This document shows, piece after piece, positions 38,683-46,747 of a stretch of 64,000 nucleotides of DNA (its first letter is position 1; each line of letters starts with the position of its first letter). Position numbers and translations under genes: made by a program. The notes beneath the pieces are model-generated. The model was not told the DNA's origin. It ran no database searches and saw only the letters and a list, made by a program, of their open reading frames with translations. This DNA is from JANQOH01 sp965243325 (GTDB lineage: Bacteria; Pseudomonadota; Alphaproteobacteria; UBA7887), in NCBI GenBank assembly GCA_965243325.1, contig CBDEUQ010000003.1, positions 2,852,001-2,916,000 on the forward strand, written 5' to 3'.

Positions 38683-39459
38683 ATGGTTCAACTCCTCGCG
38701 GTAAGCCGCGCTTGCGACACGTTCGTGTCGACCGTCGGCCGCTGGGCGTCGTGGCTGATGCTGCCGTTGGTGGCGGTGATCATCGTCGACGTCATCACCC
38801 GCAAGTTCAAGCTGCTGACGATGGCCATCGAGGGCTTCCGCGCCAGCGGTCACGAGGCGATGGCGAGTTTCATCGAGAGCTATCTCACGTCGACCAAGTT
38901 TCAGGACCTCGAGTGGCACCTGCACGCGGCGCTTTTCCTGCTCTGCCTCGGCTTCGCCTACGCGCGCAACTCGCACGTCCGCATCGAGATGGCGCGGGAC
39001 CGGTTCAGCACCGAGGTGAAGGCGTGGATCGAGTTCCTGTTCTGCCTCGTCTTCCTGCTGCCCTACTCGGTTCTCGTGCTCTCCAACGGGATCGACTTCG
39101 CCCACCGCGCGTTCGCGATCAATGAGGTGTCGGCTGCGTTGACCGGCCTCAGCCACCGCTGGGTCATCAAGTCGTTCGTGCCCATCGGCATGGTGCTGCT
39201 GTTGATCGGACTGCTCGCCGTGCTGCTGCGCAACGGCCTCTACCTGTTCGGCCCACCCGAGATTCGCGATCAGGTGCGCCGCGAGGCGCCGGAGCTGCGC
39301 GACGCGGCGGCGGAGTTGCGCGAGGCGGCCGCGCGGGAAGCGCGGGAGATCGCCGCCGAAGCCGATTCCATGGGCCTTGACCTGCCGCCGGCGGACTCCG
39401 CGGACTCGTCGCGGGCCGCCTTGCCCGAACGCGAGCGTCGGGGATCGGAGACATCGTAA
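38683..39459 (+). CDS. TRAP transporter small permease (DctQ-like, long form)
   Basis: 258 residues from ATG 38683 with a GGGGGG-rich ribosome site. Four membrane segments: about 20-36, 85-100, 121-140 and 165-183. The core LEWHLHAALFLLCLGFAYARNSHVRIE is the DctQ signature. Compared with ordinary DctQ (about 170 residues) it has an insertion of about 35 residues between the first two membrane helices and an Ala/Glu-rich, probably coiled-coil tail of about 70 residues. The last base is shared with the large-permease start (TAATG). No binding-protein gene lies near. Confidence 0.85.
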   Translation: MVQLLAVSRACDTFVSTVGRWASWLMLPLVAVIIVDVITRKFKLLTMAIEGFRASGHEAMASFIESYLTSTKFQDLEWHLHAALFLLCLGFAYARNSHVRIEMARDRFSTEVKAWIEFLFCLVFLLPYSVLVLSNGIDFAHRAFAINEVSAALTGLSHRWVIKSFVPIGMVLLLIGLLAVLLRNGLYLFGPPEIRDQVRREAPELRDAAAELREAAAREAREIAAEADSMGLDLPPADSADSSRAALPERERRGSETS

Positions 39460-40841
39460 TGGACTTTGTCACGCTGCTCCCCGTCTTCATGTTCCTGTCG
39501 CTGGCGATACTGCTGTTCAGCGGCTACCCGGTTGCCTGGGTGCTCGGCGGCCTCTCGGTGATCTACGGCGCCATCGGCATCTACTTCGGCGCCTTCAACT
39601 TCACCGAGTTCTACAACATCAACCTCCGCATCTGGGGGACTGCGGCCGAGAACCCGATTCTCGTCGCCGTGCCGATGTTCATCTTCATGGGCACCATGCT
39701 CGAGAGGTCGGGCGTGGCGAACGACCTTCTCCACTGCCTGCAGGTGCTGCTGCGGCGCACCCCCGGCGGCCTCGCGATGTCGGTGACGATCATGGGCACG
39801 ATCATGGCCGCCACGACCGGCATCATCGGCGCCTCGGTGGTGATGATGACCCTCCTCGCGCTGCCGGTCATGCTCGACCGCGGCTACGACATTCCGCTCG
39901 CCACCGGAACCATCGCCGCCTCGGGCACGCTCGGGATCCTCATTCCGCCGAGCATCATGCTCGTGATCATGGCCGACCTGCTGTCGATCTCGGTCGGCAC
40001 GCTGTTCCTCGCCGCGGTGCTCCCGGGAATGGTGCTGTCCGGTCTGTATCTCGTCTACATTTTCGTGCGCTCGAAGATCCAGCCGGCGCTGGCGCCGCCG
40101 CTTCCGGCCGAGCTCGGCCCGGGAACGCGCGCCGCGCTCACGGCAATGATCTTCAAGAGCTTCATTCCGCCGATCATGCTAATCGTGCTGGTGCTGGGGT
40201 CGATCTTCGCCGGTCTGGCGACTCCGACCGAAGCCGCCGGCGTCGGCGCCCTGGGCGCCATCCTGCTCGCGATCATGAACCGCAAGCTGACCTACAACGT
40301 TCTCAAGGACGTCTCGGCCCGGTCGGCGCTGACGGTCGGCATGATCTTCGGCATTCTCATCGGCGCGACGGCGTTCTCCTACGTCTACCGCTCGCTTGGC
40401 GGCGACGATCTGGTGGAGCACTACGTGCAGGGCCTGGGCCTCGGCTCGTGGGGCCTGCTCGTGCTGATGATGGCCATCGTCTTCCTGCTCGGTTTCTTCT
40501 TCGACTGGATCGAGATCACGCTGATCGTCCTGCCGCTGTTCCTGCCCATCATGAAGACGATGGATTTCGGCGCGCACATCCCCGGCATCGACAACATCAT
40601 CCCGTGGATCGCGATCCTGCTGGCGGTAAACCTGCAAACGTCGTTCCTGACGCCACCCTTCGGATTCGCCCTCTTCTACATGAAGGGGGTGGCGCCCGAA
40701 CACGTGCGGATTCAGCAGATCTACGTCGGCATCATCCCGTTCGTCAGCCTCCAGCTCATCGGCCTGCTGACCGTGATCAGCTTCCCGACCCTGGCGCTGT
40801 GGCTGCCGGAGGTCCTGCTCGGCGTCGACGCTTCCCGATAG
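39459..40841 (+). CDS. TRAP transporter large permease (DctM-like)
   Basis: 460 residues with about 12 membrane segments; the ion-coupled transport subunit of a tripartite TRAP carrier, probably for a carboxylate. Family marks: NPILVAVPMFIFMGTMLERS, TTGIIGASVVMMTLLALP, SGTLGILIPPSIMLVIMADL and GLATPTEAAGVGALGAILL. It carries the longer FFDWIEITLIVLPLF segment seen in mannitol/chloroaromatic-type TRAP large subunits. Co-translated with the small permease. Confidence 0.92.
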   Translation: MDFVTLLPVFMFLSLAILLFSGYPVAWVLGGLSVIYGAIGIYFGAFNFTEFYNINLRIWGTAAENPILVAVPMFIFMGTMLERSGVANDLLHCLQVLLRRTPGGLAMSVTIMGTIMAATTGIIGASVVMMTLLALPVMLDRGYDIPLATGTIAASGTLGILIPPSIMLVIMADLLSISVGTLFLAAVLPGMVLSGLYLVYIFVRSKIQPALAPPLPAELGPGTRAALTAMIFKSFIPPIMLIVLVLGSIFAGLATPTEAAGVGALGAILLAIMNRKLTYNVLKDVSARSALTVGMIFGILIGATAFSYVYRSLGGDDLVEHYVQGLGLGSWGLLVLMMAIVFLLGFFFDWIEITLIVLPLFLPIMKTMDFGAHIPGIDNIIPWIAILLAVNLQTSFLTPPFGFALFYMKGVAPEHVRIQQIYVGIIPFVSLQLIGLLTVISFPTLALWLPEVLLGVDASR

Positions 40842-40868
40842 CCGGCGCAGCCTCGAATCGGACCTGCA

Positions 40869-41510
40869 ATGGACGGCGTCTTCGTCTACTGGGACAATTC
40901 CAACATCTTCCACGAAGCGCAGCGCTTCGCCGAGGAACGAGCCGAAGGACCGGACGCGCGCTACCGCATACGCATCCACTTCGATAACATGCTACGGCTG
41001 GCCCACGCTGATCGTCCGGTTGAAAAAGCCTTGGCGGCGGGGTCCGTCCCACCGGAGATGCGGCAACTTTGGAACCGCATGGAATACAGCGGCGTCGAAG
41101 TCCGCCTGTTTGACCGCGGCACGCCGGACCGCGGCGAACAGGAAATGCCCGACCGGGTTTTGCAATTGGCAATGCTGGAGGATGCCCTGGACTATAACGG
41201 GGACCCTGGCATCGCCGTCCTGTTGACGGGAGACGGTGCCGGATATCTGGAGGGCGCAGGCTTTCACAGCACGCTGGAACGCATGCACCGGCGCGGTTGG
41301 CGAGTGGAAATCCTGTCGTGGGCGCACGCGACGATCCAGCGCATGCGCCGATGGGCGGAGACCAACGGCCTCTTCATAGCGTTGGACGATTTCTACGACT
41401 CGATCACGTTTCTCACGCCGTCGCGCCCGGGCTTCGAACTGGCGCACGCGCGAAGCGCCGCCGACCTCGACCTCTCCCGGCGGCCCGTTTCGGCCGCTCG
41501 GGAGCAATAG
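40869..41510 (+). CDS. NYN domain (PIN-like) protein, probable RNase
   Basis: 213 residues. N-terminal VYWDNSNIF, then the MPDRVLQLAMLEDAL and VLLTGDGAGYLEGAGF segments supply the acidic residues of the NYN/PIN-like metal-dependent nuclease fold. Such proteins usually cut RNA. A C-terminal tail of about 50 residues (FEL..SRRPV) is outside the domain. It stands 28 bases after the TRAP large permease and could be co-transcribed, but there is no functional link visible. Confidence 0.8.
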   Translation: MDGVFVYWDNSNIFHEAQRFAEERAEGPDARYRIRIHFDNMLRLAHADRPVEKALAAGSVPPEMRQLWNRMEYSGVEVRLFDRGTPDRGEQEMPDRVLQLAMLEDALDYNGDPGIAVLLTGDGAGYLEGAGFHSTLERMHRRGWRVEILSWAHATIQRMRRWAETNGLFIALDDFYDSITFLTPSRPGFELAHARSAADLDLSRRPVSAAREQ

Positions 41511-41525
41511 CGGCGGAACCCGCCC

Positions 41526-41554
41526 GAAGGCGCGGACGCCCCGCCCGCGCCTTC
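41526..41554. terminator. Bidirectional terminator candidate between NYN and DUF1501 genes
   Basis: Perfect 10-base inverted repeat GAAGGCGCGG/CCGCGCCTTC with a 9-base loop, between two convergent genes that end at 41510 and 41572. No long T-run on either side, so Rho-independent strength is uncertain. Confidence 0.5.
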
Positions 41555-41571
41555 GTCGAGTGAACCCGCGC

Positions 41572-42804
41572 TCAGCCGAAGATCGGCAGTGTCGCGAAGT
41601 CGCCGCCGAGCACCTCGTCCGCGCCCTTGTAGCCCAGCCAGCCGTCGATCGCCGTCGCGTAGACCCGGCGGAAGTCCGTGGTGTGGCGCAGGTTGTCGCC
41701 CTCGTCGAGCTCGGTAAGACTCGGCAGCTCGCCGTAATGGCCGCCCCGCACCGGCTTGCCTATCATCAGCATCGGGCCGGCGGCGCCGTGGTCGGTGCCG
41801 AGACTGGTATTCTCGGGCACGCGCCTTCCGAACTCGGAGAACACCATCATCGTCACGTCGTCGGCACGCCCGATCCGCTCCAGGTCGGCGAAGAACCCGG
41901 CGATCGCGTCGGAGGCGTAGGTCAACAGCCGCCGGTGCAGATTGGGTTGGTGCACGTGCGTGTCGAACGCGTTGTTGCGGAAGGCCGTGTAGTAGAGCCG
42001 CGCCGGCAGGTCGGCGGCGATCAGCGACGCCACCTTGGGCAGGTCGAGCGGCACGAGGCCGTAGTCGATCGGCGTATCGTAGGCCTCCCACGCCTCGCGG
42101 ACGAGCGCCGAGGCGTCCAGCGCGCTGCGCGCGATGTCGATCAGGAAGCGTCGCGACTGGTTCTCCGACTCCGCCGCGTCGGGAACGTGCCGGAACATCT
42201 CGCGTTCCTGGAAGAACCCGTCCCGGCGGAACTTGGCGGGATCGTCGAACACCACGGGGACGTGGTTGCGGGACCGCACCGCGAGCGACTGCGTCGCATC
42301 GATGTTGACGACGTAATTCGGTTCGCCGCCGGGCTTCATCGCGTCGGCGAGCCGTCCCACCCAGCCGTATTCCGCGCCGCTGTTGGGCGCCGCGGTGTGC
42401 CAGTACGCCATCGACGTGAAGTGCGAGAACGACGGATTGTCGTAGCCGGTGCCGTGGACGATCGCGAGGTCGCCGTCCTTGTAGAGCTTCTCGAAGCCGA
42501 TCAGACCCGGGTTGAAACCGAAGTGGTCGTCGATCTTGATCAGGCTCTCGCTCTTCAGGCCGATGCTCGGACGATGCCGGTAATAGGCGTCGTCGCCGTA
42601 CGGCACCACGGTGTTCAGCCCGTCGTTGCCGCCCGACATCTCGAACACCACGAGGATCTTGTCCCCGCCGGTCGCCGCCGCGGCGCGGCCGGCGGCGGAA
42701 AACACACCGGGCGCTCCGAGGGCGCCCAGAGCCGCGCCGCCGAGACCGGCCCGGAGCACGTCGCGGCGGCTGATCCCGCGTGCGGTGAGGAAGGACTTGT
42801 TCAT
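41572..42804 (-). CDS. Tat-exported DUF1501 protein
   Basis: 410 residues with a twin-arginine signal (GISRRDVLRAGLGGAALGAL). DUF1501 proteins have a sulfatase/alkaline-phosphatase-like fold; seen are FEMSGGNDGLNTVVPYGDD, the DLAIVHGTGYDNPSFSHF stretch, and MMVFSEFGRRVPENTSLGTDHG near the C-terminus. The last stretch is the best candidate for a metal site. The substrate is unknown. It follows the DUF1800 gene by 34 bases; the pair occurs together in many bacteria and is probably functionally linked. Confidence 0.88.
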   Translation of the reverse strand: MNKSFLTARGISRRDVLRAGLGGAALGALGAPGVFSAAGRAAAATGGDKILVVFEMSGGNDGLNTVVPYGDDAYYRHRPSIGLKSESLIKIDDHFGFNPGLIGFEKLYKDGDLAIVHGTGYDNPSFSHFTSMAYWHTAAPNSGAEYGWVGRLADAMKPGGEPNYVVNIDATQSLAVRSRNHVPVVFDDPAKFRRDGFFQEREMFRHVPDAAESENQSRRFLIDIARSALDASALVREAWEAYDTPIDYGLVPLDLPKVASLIAADLPARLYYTAFRNNAFDTHVHQPNLHRRLLTYASDAIAGFFADLERIGRADDVTMMVFSEFGRRVPENTSLGTDHGAAGPMLMIGKPVRGGHYGELPSLTELDEGDNLRHTTDFRRVYATAIDGWLGYKGADEVLGGDFATLPIFG

Positions 42805-42838
42805 CGCTGTCGCCTTTCCCGTAAACCTCGTGTTGCCG

Positions 42839-44677
42839 TCAACCGAGCTGGTATTCCGGCTGACTCATGATCAGGTGCAGCAGAAGCCGCAGCGGGTCCT
42901 CGAGATACGAGTCCGCCGCCGCCAGGTCGGCGGTGCCGAGCTCCGTCTCGAGAAACTCCACGAGCATCGCCCGCTCCCGCACGCCGATGGACGCGGTCAT
43001 GAAGCGGCCCAGGAAGTAGTCGACCACCTCCTCCGGCGTGGCGAGGCCCTCGTCCCGCACCATCTCGGCGAGATCGACCTGCGCGGCCAGGCGCGGAATC
43101 GGCTTGACCCGCTGTATCGCCATCTGCCACCCGCGGTAGCTGCCGAAGCGCGTGTTGAAGGCCTCGTCGCGGTCGGCCATCATGTTGGACTCGGCCATCG
43201 TGCCGCCGACTCCGTCGTAGACTGGCATCGTCGCGGACGTGATGTCCGCGCCTTCCTTCACCCGCATGTGCACGTCGCGGATCGTCGGGTCGGGCGCGAA
43301 ACGGTCGTGGGCGTGAAAGTCGATGTCGGTGAACAGCACGTCGCGAGCGAAATTGCCGCGCTCGAGCAGCAGCCCCGGGGTGATCCACGCGCGCCCGTGC
43401 GCCCAGCCCGCCACGGTCGGCGGCCAGAACAGCGTCTGGCCGAGCGCCGTCGTCGATTCGTTGAAGTCGGGTATGCCGGGAACCGCCGTAAGGCCGAGCT
43501 TGCGGTACGTCGAGACCGTGAGCTGCACCGGGCTCTTGATGTGCGTGCCCATCGAGGCGGGGCTGTAGAAGTCCCTCGACAGGAACATCGTGCGCAGCAG
43601 CGGCTTGAGTTCGTAGTGCGCGTCGCGCAGCACACCGGCGAGGTCTTCCGCCAGCGCGTCGCCGGGATCCTGGCGCACGAAATACCGGTACAGCTTGCCG
43701 GAGAGATAGCGCGCGGTAACCGGCTGGCGGAGAATGATGTCGATCACCTCCACGCCGTCGAAATCGCCGGTCTCGCCGAGCACGGTCTTCTCGCCGTCGT
43801 CGTGCTGGTCCTTGTGCACGACGAAGGTCAGGTCGTCCGAGTTCCAGCCGGTGAACGAGCGCGCCGCCTCGCGGATGTCGGACTCGCTGTAGTTGCCCAC
43901 GCCCATCGTGAACAACTCCATGATCTCGCGGGCGAAGTTCTCGTTCGGCGCGCCCTTCACGTTCACCCCGGCGTCGAGGAAATAGAGCATCGCCGGGTCC
44001 TTGGCGACGGCGACCACGAGGTTGCGGAAGTTGCCGGTGGCGTGCGTGCGCAGCGTTTCGTTCTGCAGCAGCATCTTGCGATAGTCGCGCACCTTGCTTT
44101 CGATGGTCGCGAAATGGCCGTGCCAGAACAGGGTCATCTTTTCTTCGAGCGGCCGTCGCGTGTTGAGCATGCGGTCGGCCCACCAGTAGGCGACGCGGCG
44201 CGTTTCCAGCATGCTCGCGCGCAACCAGTAGAAGAACTTGTTCACCACCGGCTGCAGCGGCCGGTTGCCGTGCGGCTTGACCCGCACGCCGAGCGCCTCG
44301 CCCGTATCCTTGGCGAGCTGCGTCGTCGCCGGGCGGCTCGGCGGGAAGTTGATCAGGCCGGGCTCGTGAACGCCCGAGTGGTCGAACGCCGGCAGATGGC
44401 CGTTGTCGACCGATTCGTAGTTGACGAGATGGCGCACCGCCTCCTCTGGCGTCATCGCCGCCAGCCGCGCGATCTCCTCCGGTGTGCCGCCGAACCCGGC
44501 GCGCTCCAGCAGGTGCGCTGCGCGGTCGTGGCTCCAGTCGTCCACGCCGATCGGCGTGAGGTCGCCCTGCCACGCCTCGGGGCCGGGCCCCAGCGCGGTA
44601 CCCCCCGCGGCGCCCGTTGACGCTGCCGCAACGGCCGCCGCCGCCGCCAGACCGATGAGTCCGTGGCGAAAATGCAT
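42839..44677 (-). CDS. Exported DUF1800 protein
   Basis: 612 residues from ATG 44675-44677 with a good GGAGGGG ribosome site and a signal peptide (MHFRHGLIGLAAAAAVAAASTGAAG). Family features: AAHLLERAGFGGTPEEI, FWHGHFAT, NENFAREIMELFTMGVGNYSE, GWNSDDLTFV, FWPPTVAGWAHGRAWIT. A longer insertion than usual lies at about residues 425-500. Function unknown; always found with DUF1501 partners such as the gene downstream. The two form an operon with no other gene. Confidence 0.88.
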   Translation of the reverse strand: MHFRHGLIGLAAAAAVAAASTGAAGGTALGPGPEAWQGDLTPIGVDDWSHDRAAHLLERAGFGGTPEEIARLAAMTPEEAVRHLVNYESVDNGHLPAFDHSGVHEPGLINFPPSRPATTQLAKDTGEALGVRVKPHGNRPLQPVVNKFFYWLRASMLETRRVAYWWADRMLNTRRPLEEKMTLFWHGHFATIESKVRDYRKMLLQNETLRTHATGNFRNLVVAVAKDPAMLYFLDAGVNVKGAPNENFAREIMELFTMGVGNYSESDIREAARSFTGWNSDDLTFVVHKDQHDDGEKTVLGETGDFDGVEVIDIILRQPVTARYLSGKLYRYFVRQDPGDALAEDLAGVLRDAHYELKPLLRTMFLSRDFYSPASMGTHIKSPVQLTVSTYRKLGLTAVPGIPDFNESTTALGQTLFWPPTVAGWAHGRAWITPGLLLERGNFARDVLFTDIDFHAHDRFAPDPTIRDVHMRVKEGADITSATMPVYDGVGGTMAESNMMADRDEAFNTRFGSYRGWQMAIQRVKPIPRLAAQVDLAEMVRDEGLATPEEVVDYFLGRFMTASIGVRERAMLVEFLETELGTADLAAADSYLEDPLRLLLHLIMSQPEYQLG

Positions 44678-44817
44678 CGCTACCCCTCCAGAGTTCCCCG
44701 CCGAGTGTCGTTCTATAGCACGCTTCACCGCAAGCCGCGAGCCATTCGGCTGCCTCGGACCGGTAGACCGCCGGGCAGATCGGGCATCACCGCTGGGTGA
44801 AGCGCGGAGCAGCGGAC

Positions 44818-45219
44818 TCAGGCGAACGGTGCCACGCCTTCGGCGGCCGCGGCCTCGTTCAGGCGCCGGTCCAGGCTCGCCAGCGCACAGCCTTCGCGGA
44901 TCGCGAGCGCCAGGTAGCTCGCATCGTAGGCGGTCAGGCCGTGAGTTCGTGCCAGCGCCATGACTTCACGGTCGTCCGTTTCGCCCGCACCGGCAATGGG
45001 AAGACGGCGCAGCCGCGCCATGGAGGCGTCGGCGTGGCGCTCATCGATCCGACCCCGACGTTCGGCGGCCAGGAGCAGATTGCGCAACTCGTGCCAGAAC
45101 ACCCCCGGCGCTTTCGCCGTCTCCGCGCTCAGCCGGTCGAGCGCAAGATCGGCCAGCGCCGCTTCCTCGTCCGGCAGCACCCAGGCCGCTGCGATCGAAG
45201 CGTCCGGAACGAACGCCAT
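44818..45219 (-). CDS. PIN domain toxin (VapC-like)
   Basis: 133 residues with the PIN nuclease fold. Conserved acids: Asp6 in VPDASIAAAW, Glu in FWHELRNLLL, Asp in LTAYDASYLALA, and Asp in LASLDRRLNEAA. VapC-type toxins cut tRNA or rRNA. Start overlaps the antitoxin stop by one base (TGATG). The module is intact, unlike the antitoxin remnant at 11114. Confidence 0.92.
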   Translation of the reverse strand: MAFVPDASIAAAWVLPDEEAALADLALDRLSAETAKAPGVFWHELRNLLLAAERRGRIDERHADASMARLRRLPIAGAGETDDREVMALARTHGLTAYDASYLALAIREGCALASLDRRLNEAAAAEGVAPFA

Positions 45220-45467
45220 CAGCGTGCGTGTCCCTCGTGACGCCAGGAAAGAATCTCGGCCGTGGTCACCGTCTTCTGCTTCGCCCGCTCACGGCGAAGG
45301 GCGGCGCTGAGCGCAGCGTGCTCGCCCTCGCCGGCGATCCGCGTCACGTGGGCGACCGGCTTCGTGCCCCGGCAGATCACCAGATCCTCGCCCGCCTCCA
45401 CCGCCGCCAGCAGCGCCGACAGGTGGGTCTTGGCCTCTCCGATCTTTACGTGTCGCATCATGGTCAT
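45219..45467 (-). CDS. Phd/YefM-type antitoxin
   Basis: 82 residues from ATG 45465-45467 (MTMMRHVKIGEAKTHLSALL), with AAGGAACGGG just upstream; the inner ATG at 45456-45458 is an alternative. The GEAKTHLSALLAAVEAGED segment is typical of Phd/YefM antitoxins, which bind their operator and neutralise the toxin. First gene of the module and coupled to the PIN toxin gene. Probably autoregulated; no operator repeat is obvious. Confidence 0.88.
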   Translation of the reverse strand: MTMMRHVKIGEAKTHLSALLAAVEAGEDLVICRGTKPVAHVTRIAGEGEHAALSAALRRERAKQKTVTTAEILSWRHEGHAR

Positions 45468-45795
45468 CCCGTTCCTTGCCCGGTCCACACCGGAAATCCC
45501 CACGGCGGCGGCGAGGGACGCCCGTCCGGAGAGACGGAGAGACAAGGATAGCCTCCGCGCCCGTTTGGTCAAGTGGTTGGTCTGTTTCTGGAGTCGCTGC
45601 GTCATCGGACGGGAATTTCGCCTTTCGGCGTCCGCGTCCGGTTGTCCGGCATCTCCTGCCTGTTCCTGACTATGAGGCATCGTTTCACCCTACCTTCCTC
45701 CGGGCCGGGCACGGGCGGTGACCATCACCGTCCCGGTGCGATGAAGTCGAAGAGCTCCCGGGTCCGGTTCATCGGGACCGGCTTCCGGTCGTCCG
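45468..45795. other. Non-coding stretch between antitoxin gene and six-TM gene
   Basis: About 328 bases with no gene that I can support. It holds two small hairpins: CGGTGA-CCA-TCACCG near 45720-45734, and GACCGG-CTT-CCGGTC at 45776-45790, six bases beyond the stop of the six-TM gene. Neither is followed by a T-run on the minus strand. The antitoxin promoter should be at the left side of this stretch. Confidence 0.4.
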
Positions 45796-46629
45796 TCAGG
45801 GCTTCACCACGAGGGTAACGAGCCGGCCCGATATCTCGCGCAGCCGAAGCCACTGCTGGTAGTAGAGGGGCAGCGAGGCTGCGGATTCGGTGAACTGGAA
45901 CACGTACATGACGATGGCGAAGACCGCGCCGTACGCGACCGTGTTCTCTGCCGTCACCGCAATCGAGTAGACCAGCAGACCGAACAGGAACAGCCAGGCC
46001 ACGCCAAAGGTGCCGGCTTCGAGATCGGACAGCTTGATGTTCCAGCGCATCACCTCCCGAAGGTGTCGGCCGATCTGCGCGGTTTCGCCGCTCTCCACGG
46101 CATCGACCTGCCGTTCGTGCTCGTCATTGAGCTCGCGGTTGTAGCGCGTGGTGATCCTTCCGATCAGCGCGTAGACCGCCGCCGTGACACCGAGCACGGC
46201 GAGGCATCCGTAGAAAACTGGGCGGCTCAACGCGGACAGGATCAGGATCGGGCCCCCGAGTTCGATGATGCTCCGCACGAGGGCGGGGACGGAGTTCTCG
46301 AAGAACTCGACCGTCTCCCTGAGCATTCCGAGGCGCGCGGTCTGGATGGACGTCGTGCTGCCGGATTGACCGCCGATCAGTTCCTCACCCAGCCGGGCGT
46401 AAATTCCGGCGTACGCCCGGCTGTCCACGAGCCGCCGGGCGGTGGCGATCCCCATCGCGACGATCCCCAGGCCGGCCAACTCGAACAGTCCGTGCCGCGA
46501 TCCCGCGAGCACGCCATCGATGGCTCGGCCGATGACCAGTGGAAACAGCACCCAGCCCACGGCTTCGAGCACCACCAGGGACAGGGTGCCGGCAATACGT
46601 CCACCGAAGCGTCGCAACAGGGTGTTCAA
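45796..46629 (-). CDS. ABC transporter six-transmembrane protein without an ATPase domain
   Basis: 277 residues starting at TTG 46627-46629 with an excellent AAGGAGG ribosome site nine bases before it. Five to six hydrophobic segments (about 13-33, 50-67, 128-155, 212-233 and 237-260) fit the ABC six-TM domain of exporter half-transporters, but no nucleotide-binding domain follows, and none lies nearby. Either it is a degenerate half-transporter or it belongs to the small family of stand-alone ABC six-TM proteins. The group II intron ends about 30 bases upstream of its start, so the intron lies in its promoter region. Confidence 0.75.
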   Translation of the reverse strand: MNTLLRRFGGRIAGTLSLVVLEAVGWVLFPLVIGRAIDGVLAGSRHGLFELAGLGIVAMGIATARRLVDSRAYAGIYARLGEELIGGQSGSTTSIQTARLGMLRETVEFFENSVPALVRSIIELGGPILILSALSRPVFYGCLAVLGVTAAVYALIGRITTRYNRELNDEHERQVDAVESGETAQIGRHLREVMRWNIKLSDLEAGTFGVAWLFLFGLLVYSIAVTAENTVAYGAVFAIVMYVFQFTESAASLPLYYQQWLRLREISGRLVTLVVKP

Positions 46630-46696
46630 TGACCTGCCCTCCTTGAGGCTATGACGGCCGAGTAGGAGGGGTCGTTACCGAGCCCCTCCCCTCGCA

Positions 46697-46729
46697 GAGC
46701 CGAGCGTGCGCGATTGACGCACTCGGTTC
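46697..46729 (-). ncRNA. Group II intron domain V
   Basis: 33-base hairpin starting GAACCGAG and ending CTCGGCTC, with a two-base bulge (CG) and an upper stem TGCG/CGCA. The shape is that of domain V. Usual domains begin GAGCC and end GGTTC, with triad AGC and a G-U pair; here the third base is A opposite C, so the triad reads AAC, and the loop is not GNRA. Confidence 0.7.
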
Positions 46730-46747
46730 CTCACATGGCAGGTTCGC

